This document shows, in pieces, positions 45,130-55,629 of a stretch of DNA of 64,000 nucleotides. The stretch comes from Strigamia acuminata (lineage: Eukaryota; Arthropoda; Chilopoda; Geophilomorpha; Linotaeniidae): contig OX442319.1 in NCBI GenBank assembly GCA_949358305.1, positions 3,410,001 to 3,474,000 on the forward strand. The letters run 5' to 3'. The position numbers were made by a program, and so were the translations under genes. The notes below the pieces were generated by a model. That model had not been told where the DNA came from and searched no databases. It saw only the letters and a list, made by a program, of their open reading frames with translations. The number at the start of each line of letters is the position of its first letter. The first letter of the stretch is position 1.

Positions 45130-45435
45130 ATCCACATAAATCATAAACAATTTACTTCTTTGTCTCATCCTGAAAATCACTCGTTTGGTTTGGTGCTTGC
45201 TGATCCGCTTCCCAAGTCTTTTCTTTCACGGTTAATTCGTAGGCGTAGTACCGTGGCTTCGGCCAAGTTGGGTACCCGCCCCATGTGTACCCAGGCGGCG
45301 AGGGGATAAAAATATTCGGTGGGTGTTCAAGTATGGAGCGACATGGCTCCGTAGGCGGATTTTTTCGTTGGTAATCCTCGAGGTCCTCGTATCCCCATTC
45401 GATGAAGTCATCTTATGTATACTTTTCCTCTTCAA
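45130..45435 (-). pseudogene. Diverged copy of the PPGYTW protein fragment
   Basis: Strongly similar to 46251-46550 (minus): GYTWGGYPTWPKPRYYAYEL in this copy, ending in the same TSDFQDETKK tail. It lacks the acidic insert seen in the second copy. The 5' part diverges and has other frames open. The family is not recognised. Confidence 0.5.
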
Positions 45436-45482
45436 AAAGTGCGTTGTGGTTGTTTTGTGCAGCCATCTGGAAGGTACCTTGG

Positions 45483-45522
45483 TTAGGTTAGGTTAGGTTA
45501 TATTCTATATTCTATATTCTAC
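45483..45522. repeat. TTAGG-type run plus TATATTC repeats
   Basis: GGTTAGGTTAGGTTAGGTTA is four units of the arthropod telomere-type pentamer, directly followed by three TATATTC units. Confidence 0.9.
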
Positions 45523-46200
45523 TTACCTTTGTACCTTGGGTCGAATCAATTATGGTTTTTGGCGTTTAAACCACAAGCTTATATACTACCGTCACTAAAA
45601 GGATTAAAATAACAAGGTGATGATTTTGTGCTGCAGTGCCTTTTGTGATGATTCTCGCAATTGTGGACTCTTTTCTGTAGCTTGTTTAGATAAATTCTTC
45701 AAATCTTGTGTAAAACTTGACAAAACATTATCATTTGCAGAGAAATCAAAGGGCAGTGATCAGAGGCCAACTGCACGTGGCGCCAAAAGTCGCCAGTGGA
45801 CTGAAAGGGTTACAACAAGTTTCTTTCCATTCTCTTTATCTCATCTTGTCCCCAAGATTCTTTACTTCGTCGACTGCGCCATGTGAGAAATGAATGCATG
45901 TAATATAATAAAAGTTGTGGCAAAATTCTTTCAATATGTTCTTTACTGCAGCACAAAAAACTACAGACAGTTAACTGAGGAATTGAATCTTAAATATCTA
46001 CAAACACATTGCCAACTAAGCTTGAATAATTTAAATTGCCATCATTATCAACTGACACTTTTTGTAAAAAAATATTCTACTTGTAAAAATACATTAAAAA
46101 AATTATCAGTTGGATAATTTAAAAAGCTTCCATAATCTTTCCTCAAAGTAAAAACTGCTGATGTTGGGAGGGAGTTCTTATCTGCAATGAATGATTTAAT
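45523..46200. other. Intergenic DNA
   Basis: Two modest plus-strand open frames (45617-45886, 45890-46117) have no recognisable content. Not called as genes. Confidence 0.3.
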
Positions 46201-46250
46201 GCAGCTTTCACAAGTTTTATAGTTTGTTATTCGTCTTAAAATATAACAAT

Positions 46251-46550
46251 TTACTTCTTTGTCTCATCCTGAAAATCACTTGTTTGGTTTGGTTCTTGCT
46301 GTTCCGCTTCCCAAGCCTTTTCTTTCACGGCTAATTCGTTATCGGCTTCATCGTCTGAGTCGTAGGCGTAGTACCGTAGCTTCGGCCAAGTTGGGTACCC
46401 GTCCCAAGTGTACCCAGGCGGCGTTGGTATCACAATATGGGGTGGGTGTTCGAGGATGGTGCGGCATGGCTCCGTAATGATACATGGGAATTTATCTTGT
46501 TTTACTATTTTGAACCAATTTTCAACAGTAATTTGTGTCTCTAGTGACAT
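46251..46550 (-). CDS. Small unrecognised protein or exon with PPGYTWDGYPTW motif
   Basis: A 99-codon frame with ATG. It has an aromatic segment PPGYTWDGYPTWPKLRYYAY, then an acidic DSDDEADNE stretch and a charged tail ending DFQDETKK. The first third (NWFKIVKQDKFPCII) faintly resembles KWTETFPCIIMH in the nearby gag remnant, hinting at retroelement origin. Conservation of the aromatic block in a second local copy suggests it was once coding. Function unknown. Confidence 0.4.
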   Translation of the reverse strand: MSLETQITVENWFKIVKQDKFPCIITEPCRTILEHPPHIVIPTPPGYTWDGYPTWPKLRYYAYDSDDEADNELAVKEKAWEAEQQEPNQTSDFQDETKK

Positions 46551-47100
46551 CTAACAACTCCATTTCTGCAGGTGCAAGGGGTGACTTAATAATCCATAGG
46601 TCTAGTTTACACTAAATTCAGTAGAGTTGTAGTATAACTTGATGCAAATATATTATGTCCATATAATATGCCTCTAGACCTTTTCTGTAATACCAGATAA
46701 CTTTGCATGGCATATCCTCAGCCCTCTTCATATCATAGTGCTAAAAGCAAGGCCACTTTTTCTTGTCATTTTCTCCAGTTCTGGAATTTGTGAGGCCATA
46801 TCTGTCTTAACATGGGGGTGGAACGTCGGTGTCATCGGCGAGCGTTTGTTTCTGCAGACGTTGGGAGATTTCGCCGATTTCATCCGTGGGTTCGGTGGTG
46901 CCAAAGCAGAAAAAAGGGAAAAGGTTTAGCAGAGAGAAAATTTTGAGATTGCGGACGCCATTTTTGGTTGGGGTTGGTCATGTTCGGAGTATGAAAGTAC
47001 TTACGGTTAGTTGAGTGCAGTATGGAAGTCTGCAGGGCCAAGGCGGATTATTTCGAAGCCAGGGGGATCAACAAGCGTATCTGTGTAACGTGGTGTTAAA
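46551..47100. other. Intergenic DNA
   Basis: Nothing recognised; the GGCGA-type stretch at 46825-46890 faintly recalls the repeated unit at 43.4-43.9 kb. Confidence 0.3.
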
Positions 47101-47640
47101 TACACCCTTTAATATCCTAGTAATTCTCTCGTCCAAAAAAAAACATCTAACAACCCATTCAAGAAACAAATCATTTACTTGCCATTTATACACTATAAAG
47201 ACTCCCACTGCAGAAGAAGCAGTCAATTGTCATTTATGTGCTTTTTCCTGCCTTGGAAGTGGGGATTTAAAAATACATATGCTAACTCATACGAGTCAAA
47301 AGCTATTTAAATGTAACTATTGTAATTTATCGTGTTCAACTGCAAGGTAGAAACTCACATGGGGGGAAACCATTTGTCATTAATGTAATTATTCCTGTAT
47401 TGAAAGTGGAAGTTTAAAACGTCATAGTGCAATTCATACAGGTGAAAAACGAATCAAGTGCCACCTTTGTGCTTATTCCTGTATTCAAAGTGGATATTTA
47501 TACAGATGAAAAACCATTCAAGTGTCATTTATGTGATTATTCCAGTATGAGATTACAAGTGGGAATTTAAAAGTACACTTAAAAACCCATACCACATAAA
47601 AACCATTCAAGTTGCATTTTTGTGCATACTCTTATCAGCT
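47101..47640 (+). pseudogene. Decayed poly-C2H2 zinc-finger gene
   Basis: At least five worn fingers with the tandem linker pattern are seen: CHLCAFSCLGSGDLKIHMLT, then FKCNYCNLSC, and after a stop further H-x3-H-TGEK-type linkers with CHLC-like starts. Finger spacing of 28 residues is kept but frames shift and stops occur. No flanking exon found. Confidence 0.8.
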
Positions 47641-48340
47641 AATTGATACTTTGACAAAACGTAGAGAAAAGCGTTTTTTTTGTAAACTAAAATTAAGACA
47701 ACTGAAATTTATTTTGACTTAAAACAGATTATTTTAATACTAAAAAAAACCTTTACTGATATTTGCAGTGTAATGGGCACTGTAGAATTTTTTCGACTGG
47801 ACTCCTTTCTACCAGGATTATTTTTGAATGTGCAATATTGCTTATCAGGATCTGCTGGGGAATCAGAGTAGGTGTTGCTTTTCTTTTCTATATTTAAAAA
47901 ATTTGGTGATTTTAATTACTCTGCAAATTGTTGAAATTTCGTTCTGCTTGAGACAATTTTTACAATTAGTTAAAATTGCAGCAAATTTTTTCAACATCAC
48001 TCTGATATATACACATTTTTTTCTTGTAGTTCAATTGAGCCCAGTTACTCAATACAATGCTAAATCCCCATTCAACACTTTGACGAGACCTGCCCATTCG
48101 TTTATTAAACCTTGACATTAAATCGTTTGATATTCGAAATGCAGAAGTAATGTACTTTGAATTTGCATATCCCTGATCTGTCTGATGGTAGTTGGCACCG
48201 TTTGTATGCAAATTCATACAGCTACTTAATTTTTCCTTAAGACAGCTGATTTGCAAAATAGCAGAATCATGTCTGTTTCCCTTATAGCCATCAAGAAAAT
48301 TTAAAACTCAGTCTTTTTACCGATATATTTAATAGAAACT
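47641..48340. other. Intergenic DNA
   Basis: No supported gene. A plus-strand frame at 47828-48115 has no recognisable content. Confidence 0.3.
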
Positions 48341-48559
48341 AAACTCTATTCCAAAAAGTACTTGAAATACTCCCATTGGTTGGTTGGTCTCTAGTTCAGT
48401 TGTGTATTGAATATGATGCTGTTTTCAGATTCCAGTAGACTTTCAAAATCTTCGCACAAGTCTACTAGAATCTGAAAACAGCATCATATTTAATACACAA
48501 CTGAACTAGAGACCAACCAACCAATGGGAGTATTTCAAGTACTTTTTGGAATAGAGTTT
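48341..48559. repeat. Near-perfect long hairpin, 102-bp arms
   Basis: Arms 48341-48442 and 48458-48559 are inverted complements with only two mismatches noticed, around a 15-nt loop (TCAAAATCTTCGCAC). No coding content and no transposon-style terminal motif was recognised. It could be a MITE-type palindrome or a precursor of a hairpin RNA. Confidence 0.9.
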
Positions 48560-49099
48560 ACAAACATCTGCATAAAGTTATAGGTTATTGTAAATGAGCC
48601 AAGAGTGCTGTGTAGTGCTCAGTAAGAAATCAAACTTGCTTGATATGTAGTTTAACATTGCATAAATTATTTTGCAATGTGATGTTTCGCTTGACAAGAC
48701 CAAACCATCTTGCAGGTGGAATAAAACAGAGTTCTTAAGTACCTACAAAGATAAACATAATTTGATAAACACTGAGTTAGTAACGTACGTGCATGTTGGT
48801 AAACAGCAAAAGACTGCCTTTATTTCAGAAATATAAGATGGCGAACGATGGAGGTTTACTGCAGCCAATCCGTAAATCCCTTACAGTAATGGGGTGCCCC
48901 TTACGGTAGGGAAGTGGACTGCGGCAGGGGTCAAAGTCCGGTGCCCGAGAGTCACAAACACTAATCACAAAATTTAAATCCATTGTTCTCATCTGAGAAA
49001 TTATGTCCTTTCTGACTGAAAAAGTCATTGGGAATGCCCATAGTACGAGGGGGGCGACAATCAGAGTCTGCCTGTCAGAGTTTTGAATCTTCGGTGTAG

Positions 49100-49160
49100 T
49101 TTCCCATCGGCCTTTAAATGGCCTATCAGCACTTTAAGGGCCACTAAGATTGCTCAAAAT
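49100..49160. repeat. Short dispersed repeat, copy 1
   Basis: TTTCCCATCGGCC, GGCCTATCAGCACTTTAAG and TAAGATTGC recur, diverged, at about 62250-62304. Confidence 0.6.
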
Positions 49161-49649
49161 ATTTTTTGATGAGGTCTCAACTGTTTTCTTTTGGTTTGTT
49201 GTATCTTTATGTGTATTGATTGATGCAGTTTTCAGATAATTTCAAAACTCTAGAATTGTTTCGTCCACTTCTTTCTCACATTTTCCTGACACAAGCGTTT
49301 TTGATTGGTGTGTGTGTGTGTGTGTGTGCTGACAGCAATGAATTTAGTTGTGAGAATGTTTTTGGAGTAGGATGATCGTCACATCTAGCATTGTATCTGA
49401 TTAGACTGAAAAATATTTGAAATTAATTTTATTAAAACAGGAAAGAATATGACTAAATTGCATTACGTAGGATAATAATAATAGAAATTAGTACTAATGC
49501 GACCCTCATGTGCAATAAATTAATACCTCAATACAATCTTGATTTAGTTTTCCCGTATTTAAAATGTTGATCCCATAAGAAGTCAGAGGTTTCTAAAATG
49601 CTACAAACTGTTATTTTGAAGGCTTCATGGGTTGTAGAAACAAATTAAT

Positions 49650-50000
49650 AAATGAATATACGGATTAAAAACAATAAACTTGGATTAAAGCAACAAAAAC
49701 GGATAAAAATGGCGGCAGCGGCGATACTGGAGCTGATGGAGTCGGCAGCGGGCTTGCGTGTACGGCCCGATGATTTTGCTCTTGGCTTTCTTGGCGCTTT
49801 AGGTTTCCCAGCTTTCTTTGCGCTCTTCGCTTTCTGTTTCTCCTAGTGTTCAGTCACTGGTTCGTCGTCCATGGACTCTGGATAAGCGATGGGAGCCAGT
49901 TCTTGACAGCGGGCGTGTTACAAGAGAGCGTGGCGGCGTTGTGGAGACGACATCACTGTCACATCTTTATCGTTGTTGTTCGGCGACGATGGGGGGGCAA
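49650..50000 (-). pseudogene. Possible worn basic-protein fragment
   Basis: In one minus-strand frame, KQKAKSAKKAGKPKAPRKPR is followed by an Ala/Ser-rich stretch, reminiscent of a histone H1 tail. The frame is interrupted upstream by stops. Weak call. Confidence 0.2.
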
Positions 50001-50251
50001 GACACATTGACTGGACTGACCCATTGGTTTTTGAAATTGACCACTGCCGGAAAATATATTTTTGGTCATATTATATCAGTGAGTTTATTTCATGGGTAAC
50101 AGAACTAGTTACATTGTTTGGAGTACAATACACATCGATGCGACATTTATTGTGGCGACAGCAATGTTCTAAATAAATAAATTGTCGGATTTGGCTTGAG
50201 TGAAAACACAAAATTCACAGTTTATTTAATACATAAATAAGTTTTACTTCC

Positions 50252-51295
50252 TCAATGGATCTGAAAATATTCTCGTATATAAGATGTGCGAAGCATCTCT
50301 AAGTTTGTCACACCAAGGATTGCGCATTCTCCCTGGATTTGGTAAAAATGCTTTGATGATCTTAGGGATATTTCCTCGTTGCTTCCAATCTCTAGGAAAA
50401 ATTTATTGTTGAAGTGTCCGTCCTCCTGAAGAATTTGTGTGATTGAGAGGTGGGTAACATTTTTCCTGGTAAGAGAAAATGGACATTTTACTCCAAGGAC
50501 AGCTTTGAGCATTCAAATATGTCATCTGCATTTTTTTCATGCACCCAGATTTTTCAAACCTACAGTATTTCTGCAGGGCCCATGACACATTCTTTCTGTG
50601 ACAATGTTGTACAGTTTTTTAAGTCTTTTTCTAATTCGTAATTTGTAAGTCCCATCTCGAATTGTTTAGCATGAAAGTCTCTGCGCATTGTCGACGAATG
50701 GGCGATTGCGCTCTGGGCTTTTTTGACATTTTGGAGCACGAGTTTGATCTCGTTTGCAGCAAAAGCTCTCTTGATTGCTAGGTTTATGACGTGCCCAAAG
50801 CAAGGAAATCTCTTAAGTTGTGACAGATTCATGCCACTGACCACGTTGGCCGCATTATCGGTTGTTGCAGCAACAACTTTACTGCACGGAATGCTCCAAA
50901 CTTTAAGCACATCGTCTATTGTACGCTACAAATTTTCTCCTGTATGGTTTTCTGGTAAGTGTTGGCAATTCAGAGTTATTGATTTAAGTTGCCAATCATT
51001 TGAAACGAAATGCACAGTTAGCGACATGTACGGCTCCATCACAACCGAAGTCCATTGAGCGTAACATTTCCTTGACTAATGCTACAATATCAATGTACAA
51101 ATCCAGAATAATCCTCTCAGAAAACGTGGTTCGGCATGGAAGTTTATAAGATGGCTGAAAACCCAAACACAAGTTCTTAAAACTTTTCTTTTCTAGGGTG
51201 TTGTACGGAAGACATTCAATTGCAAGCCATCTTCCAAGTAATTTGTTAATCTTTTTCGAATACACGTTTTTGGTTACTAACGTGCCCTGGCGCAA
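50252..51295 (-). pseudogene. hAT-superfamily transposase remnant
   Basis: Three minus-strand frames (51295-50996, 50910-50560, 50512-50252) carry ordered pieces of a hAT/ZBED-like transposase. The first has KLPCRTTFSERIILDLY and LLGRWLAIECLPYN. The second has VVAATTDNAANVVSG, the segment around a catalytic aspartate, and FPCFGHVINLAIKRAF. Frame changes between the pieces show it is broken. The terminal repeats were not located. Could in part be introns, but no convincing splice sites were found. Confidence 0.75.
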
Positions 51296-51700
51296 AGTCT
51301 TACTCCTATTACACTGCCGTACGACATTAACAGATTCAACAGTATCGTCCTTGGTGTGTTTTTGCCTTGGATGGCTTTGGATTGAAGTGGATGCAAATGG
51401 ATGGTGTTGGATGTGGTTAAGAACGAGGCAGTTGTTGTAAGTAAGCTGTATGGAATGTCTTTATTTTAGCTAACACAAAATATGGTGGAAATGGGTCAAG
51501 CCACCGGTCACTGATTGGAGGATGCACAAATCTGGGTTGACCGGTGACGTCACAAGAATCGGAGTGCCAAACACTCCAAGTATCCCCTCAATTGGTAGAC
51601 ACCAATTAAAAGAAAAAGGCAAAACAGAACACTGTATAATTTTAACTTCAATAGAAATTGGCATTGGAATGGAATTGAACATTGAACACAAGAATATATT

Positions 51701-51837
51701 CTTTCCACACTCAAGGTTGACCCTGGAAGCTGGGCTCCCATTGGCCTACTTAGAACTGCAATGTAACTATATTGCATTGCATTTCTAAGTAGGCCAATGG
51801 GAGCCCAGCTTCCAGGGTCAACCTTGAGTGTGGAAAG
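51701..51837. repeat. Perfect 55-bp-arm palindrome inside the LTR
   Basis: Arms 51701-51755 and 51783-51837 (starting CTTTCCACACTCAAGGTTGA) are exact inverted complements around a 27-nt AT-rich loop. Confidence 0.9.
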
Positions 51838-51843
51838 AGTATA

Positions 51844-51965
51844 GTAGTGCAAATAGTTGCAAGAATTTGTATCAGTGTAGTGCAAAGAGTTGCAAGAATT
51901 TGTATCAGTGTAGTGCAAAGAGTTGCAAGAATTTGTATCAGTGTAGTGCAAAGAGTTGCACAAAA
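51844..51965. repeat. Tandem repeat, 33-bp unit, about 3.6 copies
   Basis: Unit begins GTAGTGCAAAGAGTTGCAAG and continues AATTTGTATCAGT. Directly abuts the palindrome. Confidence 0.9.
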
Positions 51966-52133
51966 TTTGTAACACAATATTAAACATTGAAACACGCTGA
52001 AATCAATACATTGTCATAGAAATAGGAATGAAAATAAAAACAGTAAAGTAAAATACACGAATTGAAATGAATTGTAATTTAACATATGAGTTGGGGGCAA
52101 CTCTTCCTCCCCCCTCAAGAAATCTGGCACAAA

Positions 52134-52978
52134 CTAGTAATAGTTCAAAACACGGGACTGAAAGTCCGACACATTAACGGCGTTCGGTGCGGGAACAGGC
52201 GGCGGGGCAACAAATGACGCAGCGGCGGACCAGCAGGCGAATTGAATTTGCCCGATTTTTCCGCACGAATGGCATCTAGCCTGCCTAAATTTGCAGTCCT
52301 GCCTACGATGATGCGCGGCGTCGCACGAAAAACATTTATGGCGGCTGTCGTCGGATGATTGTTGCAAACTCGTCGGATCAATCGGGCGCGACTGCTGCTG
52401 AAAAGAATTATTAGAGTCGCTGGTGTCTGCATTGGGGCCATGGCGGCTGTCGTATCGTCGTTTTGCACCTTAAAAACGTCGGTCGTCTTCAATGTCGGTG
52501 CGGCCGACGCAAAAGCCAATGCTTTCTCGAAGTTGAAATTGGTTTGGAGCGTCAACCCGTGCTGAACATGTTCGTTTTTTAAGCCACAAACGAACTGGTT
52601 TCGCAGTTCATTGTTCAGATTTTCCCCGAAATTACAGTGTTTGGTTAATGCTTGCAGCGCATTAGACAAGTCAGCAATTGATTCCGTGGGAGCACGTGTC
52701 CTAAAACGGAAGGTGAAGATCTCCGCCATCTCGAGTGGTTTCGGGCGCGTTCGCGTCTCCATCAAAGCGACCAACTCATCGTATTTAAACGACGACGGCT
52801 CCTTCAAGAGGGTCATGTTGGTCAACGCTGGCATTCCCACGTAGGAGAGTAGGGTGTGCACTTTCTCCTCGTCGTCCACAATTTTGTTGCAAATGAAAAT
52901 GGACTTCATGCGCAAAATGTAGGTGGACCAATCGTCCGCCAAGTCGAATTCTCGTGGCGTCCCTTTCAAGGCAGCCAT
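52134..52978 (-). pseudogene. Gypsy-type gag with zinc knuckles, frameshifted
   Basis: The main frame 52978-52145 begins MAALKGTPREFDLADDWSTY and has a capsid-like segment typical of Gypsy Gag proteins. The nucleocapsid part is in another frame (52367-52134), with two CCHC-type knuckles (CFSCDAAHHRRQDC and CHSCGKIGQIQFAC, the second with an irregular His position). The frame change lies around 52370-52420. No protease or pol follows before the 3' LTR, so the element is a gag-only derivative. Confidence 0.75.
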
Positions 52979-53146
52979 AGTTCACAAAAATGATGAAAAT
53001 GTAGCAAAAACTCACTTTTAAACTCAAACGAATGGAAAATAGGCCTGCACTGGAGCAGACAGCGTGGTCAGCATGGTCGAAGGCCGGAAATGGTCGAAAA
53101 AACACAAAAAAACACGAAAAAGTTACTGAACTTAAAGTAGTGTGGT

Positions 53147-53166
53147 TTCGAATCCCCTCGTCGCCA
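53147..53166 (-). promoter_or_regulatory. Primer-binding site of the Gypsy-type element
   Basis: Plus strand reads TTCGAATCCCCTCGTCGCCA, the shape of a tRNA 3' end with T-loop and CCA. Its complement begins TGG and sits a few bases after the 5' LTR end, as a reverse-transcription primer site should. The tRNA species was not determined. Confidence 0.7.
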
Positions 53167-53172
53167 ATTTGG

Positions 53173-53268
53173 TGTGTTTTTACGTTGGATGGCTTTGGAT
53201 TGAAGTGGATGCAAATGGATGGTGTTGGATGTGGTTAAGAACGAGGCAGTTGTTGTAAGTAAGTTGTA
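53173..53268 (-). mobile_element. 5' LTR remnant of the Gypsy-type element
   Basis: About 95 bp nearly identical to the end of the LTR at 51355-51450, starting TGTGTTTTTACGTTGGATGG on the plus strand. The rest of the LTR is missing; Copia-type sequence begins just to the right. Confidence 0.75.
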
Positions 53269-53350
53269 TGGAATTCTGCTTAATATGCAGAGAAGCGCTG
53301 CATGTTTATTCTCTAAAATAATATTCTGCACACTAGTTTTCCTTCTTACA

Positions 53351-54725
53351 CTATGGAGGCGTTTTCAAGTTGGGAGAAGAGGTTTGCCAACTTTTCAAGT
53401 CAGTCTCTCCAACTTTGTGTGTGATTTTATCACACTCAGCTGTGAGGAGGATGTCAGTGGATCGGAATTGTTGGATCCTCAAATTCATTCCATCGCTTGA
53501 ACAGTTTGGGGGCATTGAACCACTCAGCAGTCTCACCACGGAGGAACTTGATCACATGGTGGTCAACTATCTGGTCCAGGAAATCTAAAGCAAAGTATAG
53601 GGCATTTCTGAATTTAGTCAGAACTTGCCTTTGTTTTGTTTCCTTTAAATGGTTCAGTTACCATCAGCTTTACTTTCTTAGCTAATTTGTTTGAATCTGC
53701 TATTCTTGTTGATGGCAGTTTAGTAATCTGAGATTACTTCTTCAAATCTTCATGGGATGGGGTGCAATATTGTTGCATTGGTCGTCCACGCTGGCTGACC
53801 AACGAATAATGTTCCCATTTGTGCTAGTTGCTGCAGTGGAAACTGCTGCACTGGCAGTGGCAGTTGCTGCGTTTGCGGAGTTTGACCCTGTAGCTGTGGC
53901 ACTACCACCAGATCGGTCAAGTGGACCACTCGATCTCGTAGACCGGCAATGACCTGCTGTTGGGATTTTATCCCAGCTTTGCCTGTCACCGCTCCATCCA
54001 ACTGGCCTTGTAGGCTCAGTATTTTGGCTTGAGAGTTGCTCAACGCATGCTGAGTTGTGTGCAACTTAGTTTTGGTATTGTTGACCAACTGCGTTTCAAT
54101 TGCGATTTGATTACTCTTCTGTATTCAATGAATTCTGATGTGTTATGTCTTTTTGGCAGTAGTTTGAGATATGTGACACTTTGCTTCATAAATATTTCTT
54201 CCTTTAACTGTCCGTAGAGAAAGGCTGTGACTGCGTCCATCTGATCAATGTCCCAGTCATTTGCAGCTGCCATTGCCAAGAGCATCCGCAGGGTGGTGTA
54301 TCGCACAACAGGAGAGAAAGTCTCGTCATAATCTATGCAGCTTATCTGTGAGCATCCACGTGCAACTAGTCTGGCTTTATATCGTTTTAGCGCCCCATCT
54401 GCTGTCGTCCAGCAGGCAGATCCACAAGTTCTTAAGTGCCACACTTGTCGAGTGAATCCAGTTCTTGCTGCAAAGCTATTTTCCATTGGTCTGCATCCGG
54501 TCTCTGCATTGCTTCATTGTACGAGTCAGGGTCGTCGCTGAATAGCTCCATTGCCGCCTGGAGGACATAATTTTCAGCAAGATAACGAGGAGGTCCGCAG
54601 TTTCGTCTTGGGGGTCCTTGCTGCATTTCAGGTTCGACCTCAATTTCTGCTTCATCCTCTGAGTCGGAAACGACAAGATCGGTTACCTCGGCTAACTCAA
54701 TTGGATCCAAAAAATTGTTCGACAC
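53351..54725 (-). pseudogene. Copia-type retrotransposon remnant (gag and reverse transcriptase parts)
   Basis: The frame 54725-54432 precedes a reverse transcriptase segment in 54486-54040 with YKARLVARGCSQISCIDYDE, FSPVVRYTTLRMLLA and DQMDAVTAFLYGQL, the Copia-type fingers region. The right end of the RT and RNase H are missing. Frames 54088-53750 (Gln-rich) and 53539-53351 look gag-like. The order is scrambled relative to an intact element (RT upstream of gag-like parts in minus orientation), so rearrangement or two copies are likely. Confidence 0.7.
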
Positions 54726-54978
54726 TGAAAAATCAAAAAACGGATTAATAATTTGGTCGGGAATGAATAATTTGTCTGTTTGTGTCAGTGAAAATTGTTC
54801 TGTTGGTAAAACGCATTCTAAAAAGTAAAACAGTGAATAAAGTTATTCAATTATTTCTTTAGAAAATTTCTCTAAAAACAGTTGTCATTTAATGTATATC
54901 ACAGTTATCATTTGTATCACAGTTGACATTTCAATAAAAAATTGCACTAGTTATGAAATTAAAACGTGAAAATAAAAA

Positions 54979-55629
54979 TCAGCATGCATGATTAAACTTT
55001 TTTTTATGGCGTAAAAGGTTTGAATTATTTGAAAATGTTGTTTTGCAAATATCACATGTAAACCGAATACCTACATGAATGTTATAATGTGCTAACATGT
55101 CACTATGGCGCCCAAATAATTTTTTACATGCAGGACATTCAAAAGTAGCCTGCTTAGCATGAACTAATCGAGAATGTCGTTGTAAATTAGCTATTGATTT
55201 AAAAGGTGCATCACAAATTTCGCAAGCCAGATCCACTCCACACTCTTTAGACTCGTGATACTTCAAATGTTTGCTCCTTGTGAATGATCGTTCACAAGTG
55301 GAGCCCAGATACTAAAAAAAATATGAAATAACGGATTTTACAAGTTGTATTTTATCTAGTCACATTTAGAAAACGATTGCCATTCCATTTGCATTGCTTT
55401 CAAGAGACGAGAATCATCATCCGATGCCACAGACATAATAGTAATTCCTTTTTTTTAACTCTCTGTGAACTGTTTTCCAGCGTTGACTTACTTCTTTTGA
55501 TGAGGCCAAGTACACGAACGTACGCTCGCAATAGTAACATTCATGAAGTTTTATCATCGCAGGCAGTTTGGCATGCAGTTTGATCGCCGGTCCATATTTC
55601 TTGTGTTCCTTAAGCGCAGGCGCAAACAT
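54979..55629 (-). pseudogene. C2H2 zinc-finger exons, out of frame with the upstream gene
   Basis: Frame 55629-55417 carries KLHECYYCERTFVYLASSKE ending at a good donor GTAAGT. After an acceptor TTTTTTTTAG (55314), frame to 54979 carries fingers CERSFTRSKHLKYH, LACEICDAPFKSIANLQRH, FECPACKKLFGRHSDMLAH and FTCDICKTTFSNNSNLLRH. This looks like the zinc-finger C-terminus of the transposase-like gene, but a frame change near 55620-55640 separates them. Confidence 0.55.

Larger units (their letters stand above)
51355..52099 (-). mobile_element. 3' LTR of a Gypsy-type retrotransposon (about 745 bp)
   Basis: In element orientation (minus) the LTR starts TGCCCCCAACTC just after a polypurine tract (complement of CTCTTCCTCCCCCCTCAAG, 52101-52119) and ends AAAAACACA. 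Its last ~95 bp match 53173-53268 almost exactly. It contains a palindrome and tandem repeats, described separately. Confidence 0.65.

Noticed and set aside
45617-45886. 89-codon Cys-containing frame as a small gene
   Set aside because: No recognisable motif, signal peptide or splice partner; base composition like intergenic DNA.
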